Source: Metridium senile
Lineage: Eukaryota > Cnidaria > Anthozoa > Actiniaria > Metridiidae
Assembly (NCBI GenBank): GCA_949775045.1
Contig: OX459100.1
Location: 19,789,268-19,853,267 of the forward strand
Length of the DNA: 64,000 nt
Reading direction: 5' to 3'
Of the stretch, positions 10,267 through 23,600 are shown piece by piece. Both the position numbers and the translations under genes were made by a program. The notes below the pieces were generated by a model, which made no database searches, was not told the DNA's origin, and was given only the letters and a program-made list of their open reading frames with translations. The stretch's first letter is position 1, and each line of letters begins with the position of its first letter.

Positions 10267-13200
10267 GCGCACTTTTTGCTTGGGTTCATTGTGCTTTCAC
10301 TCGGACACTTGAACGCCTCGGAGAACTTTTCAAAGTTAGCCAGAGCACCAATGACACTGAAAAGGAAAAAAAGAACAATAATATTCCTCCATTCCACTGT
10401 TAAACCAGGGGGGTTAACAGTACACAAACGTAGTTCAACAACGTACAATTTCTTGCGCGCACAATTCGTCTGAGTTTCTACTACGCTCTCAAATACGTCG
10501 TTTGCGTCAGGTAAATTGTACGGGACGCTATCGATCAACTGCGCGCAGACGCCCATCGAAGTATAATTTTCTGCGAGCCGTATTCAGCGCAAGTGCAGCT
10601 CCAGACCGAAACCGTATGTAGATGATCCGACTTTGATGTAGTGGGCTGAAGTGATACTATTCAATGACACTTATCAGTGTCTACGTCAAAAAAATAGAGC
10701 CACATATTATAAGTTCAAGAATATTTTAAGAGGTTTTTGAGACATACCGATATTTGCCGATTGTATGTGAGTCTGTTGCTATTTGATGCTTGGCATCTTC
10801 TTCCGTGTGAGCACTACACCAAATCTAAAAGAGAAAATAATTGAACTTTAGGTTTATTCTTTTACTCCAACAAACCCACAACAAACACCCACACGTTAGT
10901 CTGTTATTATTCTTAACATTTCATATTACATTTGTTAGACAAGCTATTTTTGCGGTGTATAAGTTGCCTTCATACCCAAGAAACTAAAGGGTTTCTTGAT
11001 CTAGTATTCGTATTTATCATATTTGTACGTCTGTGTTCTAGTTGCATCACAAACCGTCAAAATTACAAACGCTAAAGCAAGTAGAAAATAACCTCTGGTA
11101 CCCAGGGTATAAAATGTCACGACTTTAGAGCAGATTTTGTATTACTATGCAAAGCTCACGGCACGAATTAACGCGGCACGGCAGGGCACAATCAAAATTC
11201 TAGAAACATCACGGTCGCGGCGCAAGGACCGTTTTCACTGTCATACGAAATCTGCTCTATATACAAGCGTACAATAGTTTAACCGTTTCTTTCTCGCACA
11301 GGTTTATAACTCAAACAAATGTTTGTAGGTTGGATTTTGATTCATGATAGTAGTTGTTGGTCCTCAACCTGTTAATTTTTAAAAAACTTCTCCTAAGCTT
11401 TACAACTGTTTCTTTGTCAACAAAGATACTTTGACTTGCGTAATCTATCTATAATATATAGGGGGAACGTTCACTGAATCGAATGGTTGACTTACTTGAG
11501 CATATCCTAGGAAGAACAGTTGATCAGCATTCAGGTCTAGGTCAGGAAGTAGCTTCACTGTTCCATTTTGGGCTACCCAACGTTTGTAGGCCTGTAGAAA
11601 TAGGGTCATCATCATCATCATCTCAGTTATATCAGCATTCTCGTCATGACAGTTATTGTTATCGTTATCATCATTACCATCATCATTATCACCATTTTCA
11701 TCATTATCATCATCATCACCATCATCACAATCATTATCACAACCATTTTCATCATCATTATCATCATCATCATCATCATCATCATCACCATCACCATCAT
11801 CACAATCATTATCACAATCATTGTCATCGTTATCATCACCATCATCACCTTTATCATTTTCATCATTATCATCATCATCATCATCATCACCATCATCACC
11901 ATCATCATCATCGTCATTATGATCATTACCACAATCATCACCACCATCATCATCATTATGATCATTACTACAATCTTTATCACCATGCATCATCATCACC
12001 ACCATCACAACCATTGTCATCGTTATCATCATCACCATCATCATCATTATCATCATTATGATCATTACCACAATCTTTATCACCATGCATCATCATCACC
12101 ATCACCATCATCACAACCATTGTCATCGTTATCATCATCACCACCATCATCATTATCATTTTCGTCATGTAATCATCACAATCATCACAATCATTATCAC
12201 ATGTTCAATCATGTTTATCATTATCTCAACATGCATCACCATCACCATCACCATCACCATCACCATCACCATCACCATCACCATCACCATCACCATCACC
12301 ATCACCATCACCATCACCATCACCATCACCATCACCATCACCATCACCATCACCATCACCATCACCATCACCATCACCATCACCATCATCATCACCATCA
12401 TCATCACCATCACCATCATATCACCATCACCATCATCATCACCATCATCAACACAATTATAATCATCATGACCATCCCAAATTGGTAAAATGGCAAAAAA
12501 CGGGAGCTAATTCTCAACGAAAATCATTTTCAAAACTATCCAGAAACGTACAACTCATTTTACAAGGTCAGTTAAAAACCGTTCATCCTGATCCGTAAAT
12601 ACTTACGTCATAGGAGATCTTTATGCCTCCATTGTCAGCAATATTCTCATCAAGGGTAAGCTTTCCATTAATCTTTGAAAAGAACATACAATTATAGGAT
12701 TAAACACATTCTTTCTTATGAATATCAATACCACTATTGACGTCAATACACGTTAGACTAAGTGAAGTTATGTAGATTATTAAAAATAGAAACTAGCGAG
12801 TAAACTAGTATAGGCTGCGTCGGTGTTTGATATAAACGATAGGTAATAGAATGAAATTTGTAACAACGTAAAAAATAGAAATAGAAACTAGCAAGTAAAC
12901 TAGTATAGGCTGCGTCGGTGTTTGATATAAACGATAGGTAATAGAATGAAATTTGTAACACCGTAAAAAATGTTGACTTTACTGACGTTTCGAGCTTTAG
13001 CCCTTCTTTTTTTAATTTACTCCGGGCTAAAGTTCGAAACGTCAGTAAAGTTAAGTCAACATCTTTTACGGTGTTACAAATTTCATTATATTACCTATAG
13101 ATTATTGAAATATTACTTTTTTTAGTCAATGGTCATCAATTTTTCATCCCAATGGTACTTTGTCCAGTAAAAATCGTTATCTGGAACTTAGAATGGTACA

Positions 13201-16200
13201 TTAAACTGAATAGTAAATTCATTAAAGATAAAATTAGCTATAGTCTGGTTATTAAAAATTGCTGGTATATTTATACATGCATGAGCAACGTTTTGGAAAG
13301 GAGCATTACCGTGTAATGTAATCTTTGGATAATACAAATGGAAACTAGCGAGTAAACTAGTATAGGCTGCGTCGGTGTTTGATATATAAACGATAGGTAA
13401 AATAATGAAATTTGTAACACCGGAAAAAATTTTAACTTAACTTTACTGACGTTTCGAGCTTTAGCATTTCGTCGGAGTAAAAGAGAATTTCATTATATTG
13501 GCCTATCGTTTGGATATACTGAAGGTTACACGTTACTAGTAGTACAGCTGTCATCTGCAAATCTATCACTTTACTAGACAGCAGACGTGCAGATTAAAAT
13601 GGGTACGCTGCTCAGCGCACCAGTGAGACAGCAAACGTGCAGATTAAAATAGGTAAGCTGCTCAGCGTACCAGTGGAAAAAGACACAAACACGAAACCCA
13701 TAACAAGCAGCATATGGAAGGTTTCCTCGTTCTTTTTAGTTGTATCGTTATGTCTCATAAACGTTCTATAAGTAATACAATGAATTCCTTCGTTATGTTT
13801 GTATTAGTCTACTTACATTGGTATCAAACATAGAATATTTGGCATACTGGTTCACCAGACAAGATGTTTTCTCTTCAAAGTTTTTTGCTGCTGACTGTGA
13901 CCACCAGTTCACAAATTGTCCATCTTTGTCGTACTTTCGTCCTGAAAATAATCCAACAACTGCTTAAGTTGGGCGCACACTCTTATTGAATCTTTTAAGG
14001 AAACGACTGGAGTAAAAATGTACGATGACTAACATTTAAACTAGTGTGGACTGCGTCAATGTTTCTAAGAAAACAATTTCAGTAAAAATGTGCGATAACT
14101 TGTGGTTAAACTAAACTAAGCTATGTACTGACACAGTCCACACTAGTTTAACCACAAGTTATCGCACATTTTTACTGAAATTGTTTCTGAGGAAACAATT
14201 GGAGTAAATATGTATGATAACTAGCGGTTAAAGTAGTGTGGACTGCGTCGATGTTTCTGAGGAAACAATTGGAGTAAAAATGTACGATAACTAGCGGTTA
14301 AACTACTGTGGACTGCGTCAGTGTTTCTGAGGAAACAATTGGAGTAAAAATGTACGATAGCTAGCGGTTAAACTAGTGTGGACTGCGTCAGTGTTTCTGA
14401 GGAACCAATTGGAGTAAAACTGTATTATAAGTAGCGGTTAAACAAGTGTGGACTGCGTCTGTATTTCTAAGCAAACAATTGGAATAAAACGGTACGACAA
14501 CTAGCGGTTATATTGACTGCGTCAGGTATGATAAAAATGAATATAATACTTGAGGCAGCTTTTCGTACCTTCGCCATCGAATCCATGCGTGAGTTCGTGT
14601 CCAATCACTGCTCCTATTGCACCATAATTTATATAACTACAATTTGCAAATAATTTAAGTCAGCAGGTTTCTATTTTAGACAACGTTCATAGAACATGTT
14701 GTATACCTGGGATAGTCTTTGTTATACAGGGGTGGTTGAATAATACCTGCAAGGTACACTGTAAAGAAGACATATATTTGATTTATATATGAATTGAGTT
14801 AGAGTAATATTTTTTATAAATATGGCGGGGAATCGTGGTAGAAATTTTGGCTCAGATGGATGATGATGATGATAATGGTTATCAGCGATGATGATGACAA
14901 TGAAAATGGTAATGACGGTGAAGATGATGATGACGATGATGATGAAGGAGATGATGCATGAAAATTACATCGACAACATTGATGGTGATAACGACGGACG
15001 ACAGACGACACTCGGCGATCATGATAAAGATAATGATGATGATAAAGATGATGATGATGATGATAATGATGATGAAGAAGACTAATGAAGGAGACGACAT
15101 TAATGATGCTGTTGACGATGATGTTAGTGATTAAATCGAATAACCTTTACATAATAACCAGTAGTCCTCTTCACAGTTCCCTGCGTCATCTTGAAAGGTA
15201 GCCGGGCCTTTGCATCGAAGCAAGACAAATGTTGAGCTTGCAATGATAGAGACACGTGAATAATTGTCCAGCGAAGGTCTCTGTCATTGCTAGCTCAACA
15301 TTTGTCTCGCGTCGATGCAATGGCCCTGCTACCTTTTAAGATGGCGCAGGGAACTCAGTGTGAAGGTGACTATTGGTTAGTTTGCTATACCTATGCTGTT
15401 CCTGAATGAATCATAAATTCCATTGACCTCAGAAGGGTTGCCACCTTCCCAGCTAAAGCGACAAACAAATAAATAAATATATATATAAACCTAACAACAA
15501 CTCCTGTAGAGAATGAATATAAACCTATTTCAATAATCGTTGTCGCAAACAAAGCTATAAAATCCACACTCTGAAGCCTGCAAAGTATGTCGGTAATTCT
15601 TCTTATATTATCGATTTATTCATTGTATATTTTGGTTGTACGTGTTTATGTTATACTGACCATCACAAGTTGTTGCAGTGGTAGATGATGAAACGAATAT
15701 TTCTTGAAAAAACGTGTCATAAATCACAAATTATGTTTATATTACCGACATTCTTTGCAGGCTTTAGAGTGTGGACTGTAGCTCCGGCTGCGACAACGAT
15801 TATTGAAATGGGTGTATAAGATATAGTGATTCATATATCAGTGAGACAAAAAGACAAAACCACTTACACTGTCTTATTAACAGGTTTTCCATAAATACCG
15901 ATCTCTTTCATTCTTATGTAGTGATTCATAGCTACGTAGTTCGCAAAATTATGATCTCCTATAATGAGCTAAAATAGATAAACAAGTTTAAGTTTTGAAC
16001 AACATATATATATATATACAATTTGTTATAGTTGGTTTATACGCAACCAAAATAATGAAACACTTTAAGGCCCGGGCAAACGGCTTCAATATTTGCTTCA
16101 ACATCTGTTCGACTTTGTTGAATGGTAATGTTGAAACCGTTTGCATCCCCTCAAGTTCAACATTGTTGAAACTGTTACGTATTTGAAAGACAACTAAATG

Positions 16201-19200
16201 CGTATGGGTGTAGTCAACAATGTTGAACGGGGCAGGGCAAACGACTTCAACTCCGATTCAACATTCACAGAACAAAAGAAATGTTGAATGGATGTTGAAG
16301 CAAAGTTTAAACGCGTTTTAAAAACTCTTTCGACATCAATTCAACATCGATTCAACACGTTTCAACGTTTCAACAATGTTGAAAGGATGGGCAAATGGCT
16401 TCAACAAAATCGAACCAATCATGAAGCAAATGTTGAAGCCGTTTGCCCGGGCCTTTACATAGTTAAATCATAATAACAACAATAGCATTAAAAGACACGT
16501 TTCATCAACCTTATTGATTTTATTTTAACCCATTAGCTTTCGGGCTACTAGCCCATCATCAGGGTAGACTCTGAAAGCTTGATTTAAATAAAATCAATAC
16601 AGGTTGATGTTAAATGTGCCTTTTAAAATGAAAAATATCAACACAACCTAAAAACATTTACTGAATCGTATCAAAGATATGCCTATTGTTCTGTTGCAAT
16701 CTCAACCTGTTAAAAAAGACTCGTTAAAAAAATATCTCGCGCGCTAATCAAAGTCTTTTGTTACTTCTCATCTACAATACCATATATGGTTATGACATCG
16801 TTTTCAAGATTGCATACGGTATTTCTGAACGTAATAGTTTTGTTTTTATGGCACTAAAGATAAGGATAGTAAAGATGATGATAGGTATGATGATGATGAC
16901 AATGATAGTCAGTAATGATTATAGTGGTTTGCCCAATGTAAGGGAATCGACGGAATAATTGACTTTGGAATCGCGTCATTTAGGATTTCCTTACAAGGTT
17001 CACAAGGGGCGAGGTGGTGGTGGTAAAAAGTAAAAGTAAATGGTATCACCCTAAGCAGTGATAACAGAAACTGAGAACAGACGTCTCAGTGTACATGAGA
17101 AATGTGGAGGACTTAACGGACTGCTATATGAAGGCGCACATTGCTGCCACGCAGTTTACAATCATGACAGTTTTACATGAGAAATGTGGAGGACTTAACG
17201 GACTGCTATATGAAGGCGCACATTGCTGCCACGCAGTTTACAATCATGACAGTTTTACATGAGAAATGTGGAGGACTTGACGGACTGCTATATGAAGGCG
17301 CACATTGCTGCCACGCAGTTTACAATCATGACAGTTTTACATGAGAAATGTGGAGGACTTAACGGACTGCTATATGAAGGCGCACATTGCTGCCACGCAG
17401 TTTACAATCATGAATACTGTGGTTAGTATATGAAATGCCTCCGAGATCAGACTATTGTACCGGGAGACAATCTCCTACTCTTTGCGAACAACACAACAAG
17501 ATCTTTTACGTCCACCTTATATAGGATTAGAGTGAAAGCAGACGGGACCTCCGGCTTTACGTCTTTATCCGAGAAGACGAGGCACATAGAGAGTAAAGTG
17601 TCTTGCCAAAGGACACAATGCAATCGCCCAACCGGGAATCGAACCCAGACCATTAGGCCCAGAATCCGATTCACTGACCACTAAACCATCACGCCTCTCA
17701 TCATGGTGATGATTTCACATTATCAGAATGGATAAACATGTCGTTTCTTTTTTGATAACACATGTGATCACACAATTATACAATTTGTAACAAATGTGTA
17801 CATAAAGGCTAGCTTACCGTGCTGTACTCCTTCTTCAGTTTCTCTGGATCCTTGATCAAAGTTGGGTACCCTATATCTAGCGTTATCGCGAGAGCCTAGT
17901 ACAGGAACGAAGCGTTATAGTTTTGTCGAATCATATATCCAGTCCCTCGATCGCAGTTAGAGAGAGAAAGAGACAGGAAGACCATAGGAATATATACAAC
18001 TTGTGGTATAGAGAAGATTGTGTGGTGATGGACTCACAATTAATTAAACTAGTAAATAAGTAAGCAAGCAAGAGAGTAAGTAAGCAAGAGAGTAAGTAAG
18101 TAAGCAAGAGAGTGAGTTAGCAAGTAAGCAAAAGAATGAGTAAGAAAGTAAGCAAGAGTGAGTAAGCAAGAGAGTAGGTAAGTAAAAAAAATAAGTAAAT
18201 AACTAAGTAAGCAAGCAAGAGAGTGAGTAAGCAAGTAAGTAAGCAAGAGAGTGAGTAAGCAAGTAAGTAAGCAAGAGAGTAAGTAAGTAAGTAAGTTAGC
18301 AAGAGAGTAAGCAAGAGAGTGAGTAAGTAAGTAAGTAAGCAAGAGAGTGAGTAAGTAAGTAAGCAAGAGAGTGAGTAAGTAAGTAAGTAAGTAAGCAAGT
18401 GAGTAAGTAAGTAAGTAAACAAGAAAGTGAGTAAGTAAGTAAGTAAGCAAGAGAGTGAGTAAGTAAGTAAGCAAGAGAGTGAGTAAGTAAGTAAGTAAGC
18501 AAGAAAGTGAGTAAGTAAGTAAGCAAGAGAGTGAGTAAGTAAGTAAGTAAGCAAGAAAGTGAGTAAGTAAGTAAGCAAGAGAGTGAGTAAGTAAGTAAGT
18601 AAGCAAGAAAGTGAGTAAGTAAGTAAGCAAGAGAGTGAGTAAGTAAGTAAGTAAGCAAGAGAGTGAGTAAGTAAGTAAGTAAGCAAGAGAGTGAGTAAGT
18701 AAGCAAGAGAGTGAGTAAGTAAGTAAGTAAGCAAGAGAGTGAGTAAGTAAGTAAGTAAGCAAGAAAGTGAGTAAGTAAGTAAGTAAATAAGTGACATAGG
18801 ACTTGTAATATACCAACCTTTTCCTTTGCTTTATTCTGCGTTTCTGCGTCCATCCAAGTTTGACTTGGTAATCTTTCAATGAAAGCAGTTCGAACATCAT
18901 TGGTCATGTCTTCCACCTGTAAGTACATACATTAAACATTTTATTCCACGAAACATGGCTTTTTCGATTGTCTAGATTGAATTTATTTGTCCATGTCTTC
19001 GGCCTGCATCAGGTATAGAGTTTCAATGACAGAATTTTTGGATTACATGATTAATTTGCTTACAGCCTTTTTTGATTTGTCATCAAAGTTAGCTTGATCG
19101 ATATACAATAGTCCCAGTGTTAATTGAAATCCTTTCATCATTGCATCTATACAAGTCTTCCATCGTGGCGATACTGGAGTTTCCGTGAATTCGTCTTTTA

Positions 19201-20540
19201 ATTTTGAGTGACTTTCATCTAATGCAGACATGTAATGATCGACTACCCTCCACATGATATAGTCAGCTACGATGTGAGTTCTGTTGTCATTAGAAAAACA
19301 GTATGAGCAAACAATAAAACTTTAATTATATTTACTACTATCACTAGCTATTCATCGGGGCTTTTCTTTGGGGCTTGCGATCACACTCTACAACTACATT
19401 CAGTATCAACAGCACACGACTCGAAATGGAAGGAAACAAGGAAGGAAACAGGAAAGAAAGGAAGGGAAAAAAGGAAAGAAGCAAGAAAGGAAAGGAGGAA
19501 GCAAGGAAGCAAGGAAGGAAGGAAGGAAGGAAGGAAGGAAGGAAGGAAGGAAGGAAGGAAGGAAGGAAGGAAGGAAGGAAGGAAGGAAGGAAACAGGAAA
19601 GAAAGGAAGGGAAAAAAGGAAAGAAGCAAGAAAGGAAAGAAGGAAGCAAGGAAGCAAGGAAGGAAGGAAGGAAGAAGGAAGGAAGGAAGGAAGGAAACAG
19701 GAAAGAAAGGAAGGGAAAGAAGCAAGAAAGGAAAGAAGGAAGCAAGGAAGCAAGGAAGGAAGGAAGGAAGAAGGAAGGAAGGAAGGAAGGAAACAGGAAA
19801 GAAAGGAAGGGAAAGAAGCAAGAAAGGAAAGAAGGAAGCAAGGAAGCAAGGAAGGAAGGAAGGAAACAAGGAGGGAAACAGGAAAGAAAGGAAGGGAAAG
19901 AAGGAAGGAAGGAAGGCAGGACGGAAGGAAGAAAGAGACAAACATGGCTAAGAAAGTGAAAGAGGGGTGGAAGATTTTAAACGGTATTTTAATTTTAAAG
20001 GAAGAATATAGGAAAGAGGGGTAAGAAATTAACTAAAAAAAAAGAATACCTTTTGCTAACAACTTACTTATTATTATCTATATGACTTTTGTAAAGTTGG
20101 TAAAGTCCTTTGAAATACATTGTATCAGGGTTGGATAACTTCACATCACCTGTAAAGCTTTGCCCGTAAATTATTTGTAATATTTCTTTGAGTAACGAAC
20201 ACTGAAAAACAAAACAGTGTGAAAGAAAAAATAGTCAGAATGCTTAGCTTATTAGTTGCCTGGGTAAGCGAACATAGTCAGTAGTCGGTTTATGGAAGGT
20301 GTGTTAGTAGTTAGTTGCAATCGGTCGGTCGGTCGGTCGGTTGGTCGGTGGGTTTTTGCTCACCTCGAATTCCGAGTCAGTACAAAATTGAGTTATTGTC
20401 ATCCTGTCATCTTGAAAACTGTTTCTTCTCATGCGTTTGTTTCTTGGAGCAGTAACGTGATCACCTTCATTGGCAGGGTTTCCCTTAAGCTATAAATATA
20501 CCATGGAACATTAGTCTCTAATAATAATAATAATAATAAT

Positions 20541-20607
<67 letters not shown>

Positions 20608-23600
20608 GCAGCAGCAACAACAACAACAACAACAACAATAATAATATTAATATTGTTATTTCAACAGGGTAATCTAGTTAGTGCATAGTACTGTTATCAA
20701 TTAAAGCCCTGTATTAACAAAAAAAATGCTAAAAACACTATATACAAAAAAGAATAAATATTAAAAAATGTTCCTTTTGTTTTTCATTAAAATATTTAAA
20801 AATCATACTCTTAAATATAATCAGAGACTGACAGTTCTTTATATCATTGCTCAAGTCATTCCTCTATTTTGCAAGATAACCGTTTACTCTCTTTACCTCA
20901 TAGAGCTTCTTCTCAAAGTCAAAGATCTCCATCATCTTAGCATCAGTGTTTGATCCTGCGAACAACTTTCCAGCCGCCTTCATGTACTTCTTGTAAGCCT
21001 GTGAATACACAACACTCTTGATGATGTTAACTATTAACGCCTTACATGTAAGTTCCACAATCGTATGTTTTTCTTATTATTTTTCCGTTTAAGGTATCAT
21101 GGGACAAAGTCAAGATGTCTTTTTGAAAGCCGCGTAGTGCGTACAGCTTTAAATATATTCCCAATAAAGTATATATATTCTTAAAGCTTAATAAACAAAG
21201 ATTTTGTTTTCATTATTGGTTTCTATAAATAATATTTAGTTTTAATGATATTGCTATTTAACCAATCGGCACAAAACCTAATCAGGCCTTTTAAAACACT
21301 CATGAACTTTAAAACTGTGTCTGCGTTTTTTTATTATGCGCTTTGTTAATTTTTAATTGATTTTTGTATCTATAGGTACTAAAATCTTTGGTTATTTTGC
21401 ATGCAGTTTATCCTTAATTACTTTTGAATTTCGCTGCACGATTTGAGACTATTTCAGCATTTTGATAACCTGGCAAATGAATTGACTGTTTTTATGGACT
21501 GGCAATACGTAATTTGGATGTAGAATTGTTACGTTAGTTATATATTCACTATGGTTCTTTTATATCCCATGATGCAGGGTAGTGATGGACGTAGAACTAA
21601 CCAGGTGAAACTTTCACTGACATGATTTTGTAAGATTTGTAGCAAAGATTTGATAGTATCGTAATTTTATTTGCATAACTTTGGTTTGTTATGCCAATAA
21701 ATTCAGTGTTATCTATGTATAAACTGACCCTTTCTTTCCAAAAGTCCAAATCCGACCCCTTCTGTCCAAATAACGACTTTGACAAACCAGCAGGCAGCAA
21801 CTGAAAAAGATAACAATTCATCCACCCATCAAGCAATGGATTAATTCACATCCATCCATCAAGCAATGGATTAATTCACATCCACCCATCAAGCAATGGA
21901 TTAATAAACCCATGAATCAATCAGTCAGTCAATCAATCAGTCAATCAATAATCAGTCAGTCAATCAATCAATCAATCAGTCAGTCAGTCAATCAATCAAT
22001 AATCAATCAATAATCAGTCAGTCAATCAATCAATCAATCAATCAGTCAGTCAGTCAGTCAGTCAGTCAGTCAGTCAGTCAGTCAGTCAGTCAGTCAGTCA
22101 GTCAGTCAGTCAGTCAGTCAGTCAGTCAGTCAGTCAGTCAGTCAGTCAGTCAGTCAGTCAGTCAGTCAGTCAGTCAGTCAGTCAGTCAGTCAGTCAGTCA
22201 GTCAGTCAGTCAGTCAGTCAGTCAGTCAGTCAGTCAGTCAGTCAGTCAGTCAGTCAGTCAGTCAGTCAGTCAGTCAGTCAGTCAGTCAGTCAGTCAGTCA
22301 GTCAGTCAGTCAGTCAGTCAGTCAGTCAGTCAGTCAGTCAGTCAGTCAGTCAGTCAGTCAGTCAGTCAGTCAGTCAGTCAGTCAGTCAGTCAGTCAGTCA
22401 GTCAGTCAGTCAGTCAGTCAGTCAGTCGATCGATCGAATGATCAGTCAGTCAGTCAGTCAGTCGATCGATCAAATGATCAATCAATCAACCATTAATCAG
22501 TCAGTCAGACAGTCAGTCCAATTGATCAATCGTTCTTCGCCATACCGTCAAAAACTAGTACTCATGCATGCAACACATGCAACACACTTTGATCATGAAA
22601 GATCTACGTACCGTTAGAATCACTGACTTGGAGTCAAACACATCAGCTTCAGCTTTCACACCAAATAGACTGTGTACATTAAGGTCACGTGCCGCTTTTC
22701 CTATTCGTGTTGCTATGGTAACACCACTGTCATAGTTGTCGGATACAGACCAGCCACCATATTCTAGAATAAGGTTTTCCATTGGTGCAAGGCCTTGCAT
22801 CGTTATTCCAATGGTGTAGAGGCATGTGTTGTAAAAATCTACTGTCTTTTTCACAGCTTCGTTCTGAAGTTATATCAATCAGGATAAACAGTAAGTTATA
22901 TCAATCAGGATAAACAGTAAGTTATATTAATCAGGATAAACAGTAAGTTATATCAATCAGGATAAACAATAAGTTATATCAATCAGGATAAACAGTAAGT
23001 TATATCAATCAGGATAAACAGTAAGTTATATCAATCAGGATAAACAATAAGTTATATCAATCAGGATAAACAGTAAGTTATATCAATCAGGATAAACAGT
23101 AAGTTATATCAATCAGGATAAACAGTAAGTTATATCAATTAGGATAAACAATAAGTTATATCAATCAGGATAAACAATAAGTTATATCAATCAGGATAAA
23201 CAATAAGTTATATCAATCAGGATAAACAGTAAGTTATATCAATCAGGATAAACAGTAAGTTATATCAATCAGGATAAACAGTAAGTTATATCAATCAGGA
23301 TAAACAGTAAGTTATATCAATCAGGATAAACAATAAGTTATATCAATCAGGATAAACAGTAAGTTATATCAATCAGGATAAACAGTAAGTTATATCAATC
23401 AGGATAAACAATAAGTTATATCATGCAGGATAAACAGTAAGTTATATCAATCAGGATAAACAGTAAGTTATATCAATCAGGATAAACAGTAAGTTATATC
23501 AATCAGGATAAACAGTAATAATATAATATATAGCATGATTGTCGCTCTCTTCGATGTAGAAAATAAGGCATTTAGATTTGATGTTACTGGAGACAAACGT

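Noticed and set aside
10201..10473. Plus-strand protein of 90 residues over the 89-bp array
   Set aside because: It is antisense to M13 exon 19 and otherwise repeat-derived.
11445..12488. His-rich, Asp-rich and Met-rich proteins
   Set aside because: CAT/ATC repeats read in different frames. Only 11591-11496 is real coding sequence (M13 exon 17).
18049..19941. Leu/Thr/Tyr-rich and Lys/Gly/Glu-rich or Ser/Phe/Pro-rich open frames
   Set aside because: Tetranucleotide arrays inside M13 introns 7 to 9.
21602..21728. Longer M13 exon 4 ending at a GTTAGT donor at 21602
   Set aside because: It gives the wrong phase for exon 5 and unlikely residues. The donor after 21729 restores a typical M13 reading ([17 protein letters not shown]).
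22866..23520. CRISPR-like array of 26-bp repeats
   Set aside because: The units are contiguous with no spacers, and the host is clearly a eukaryote.
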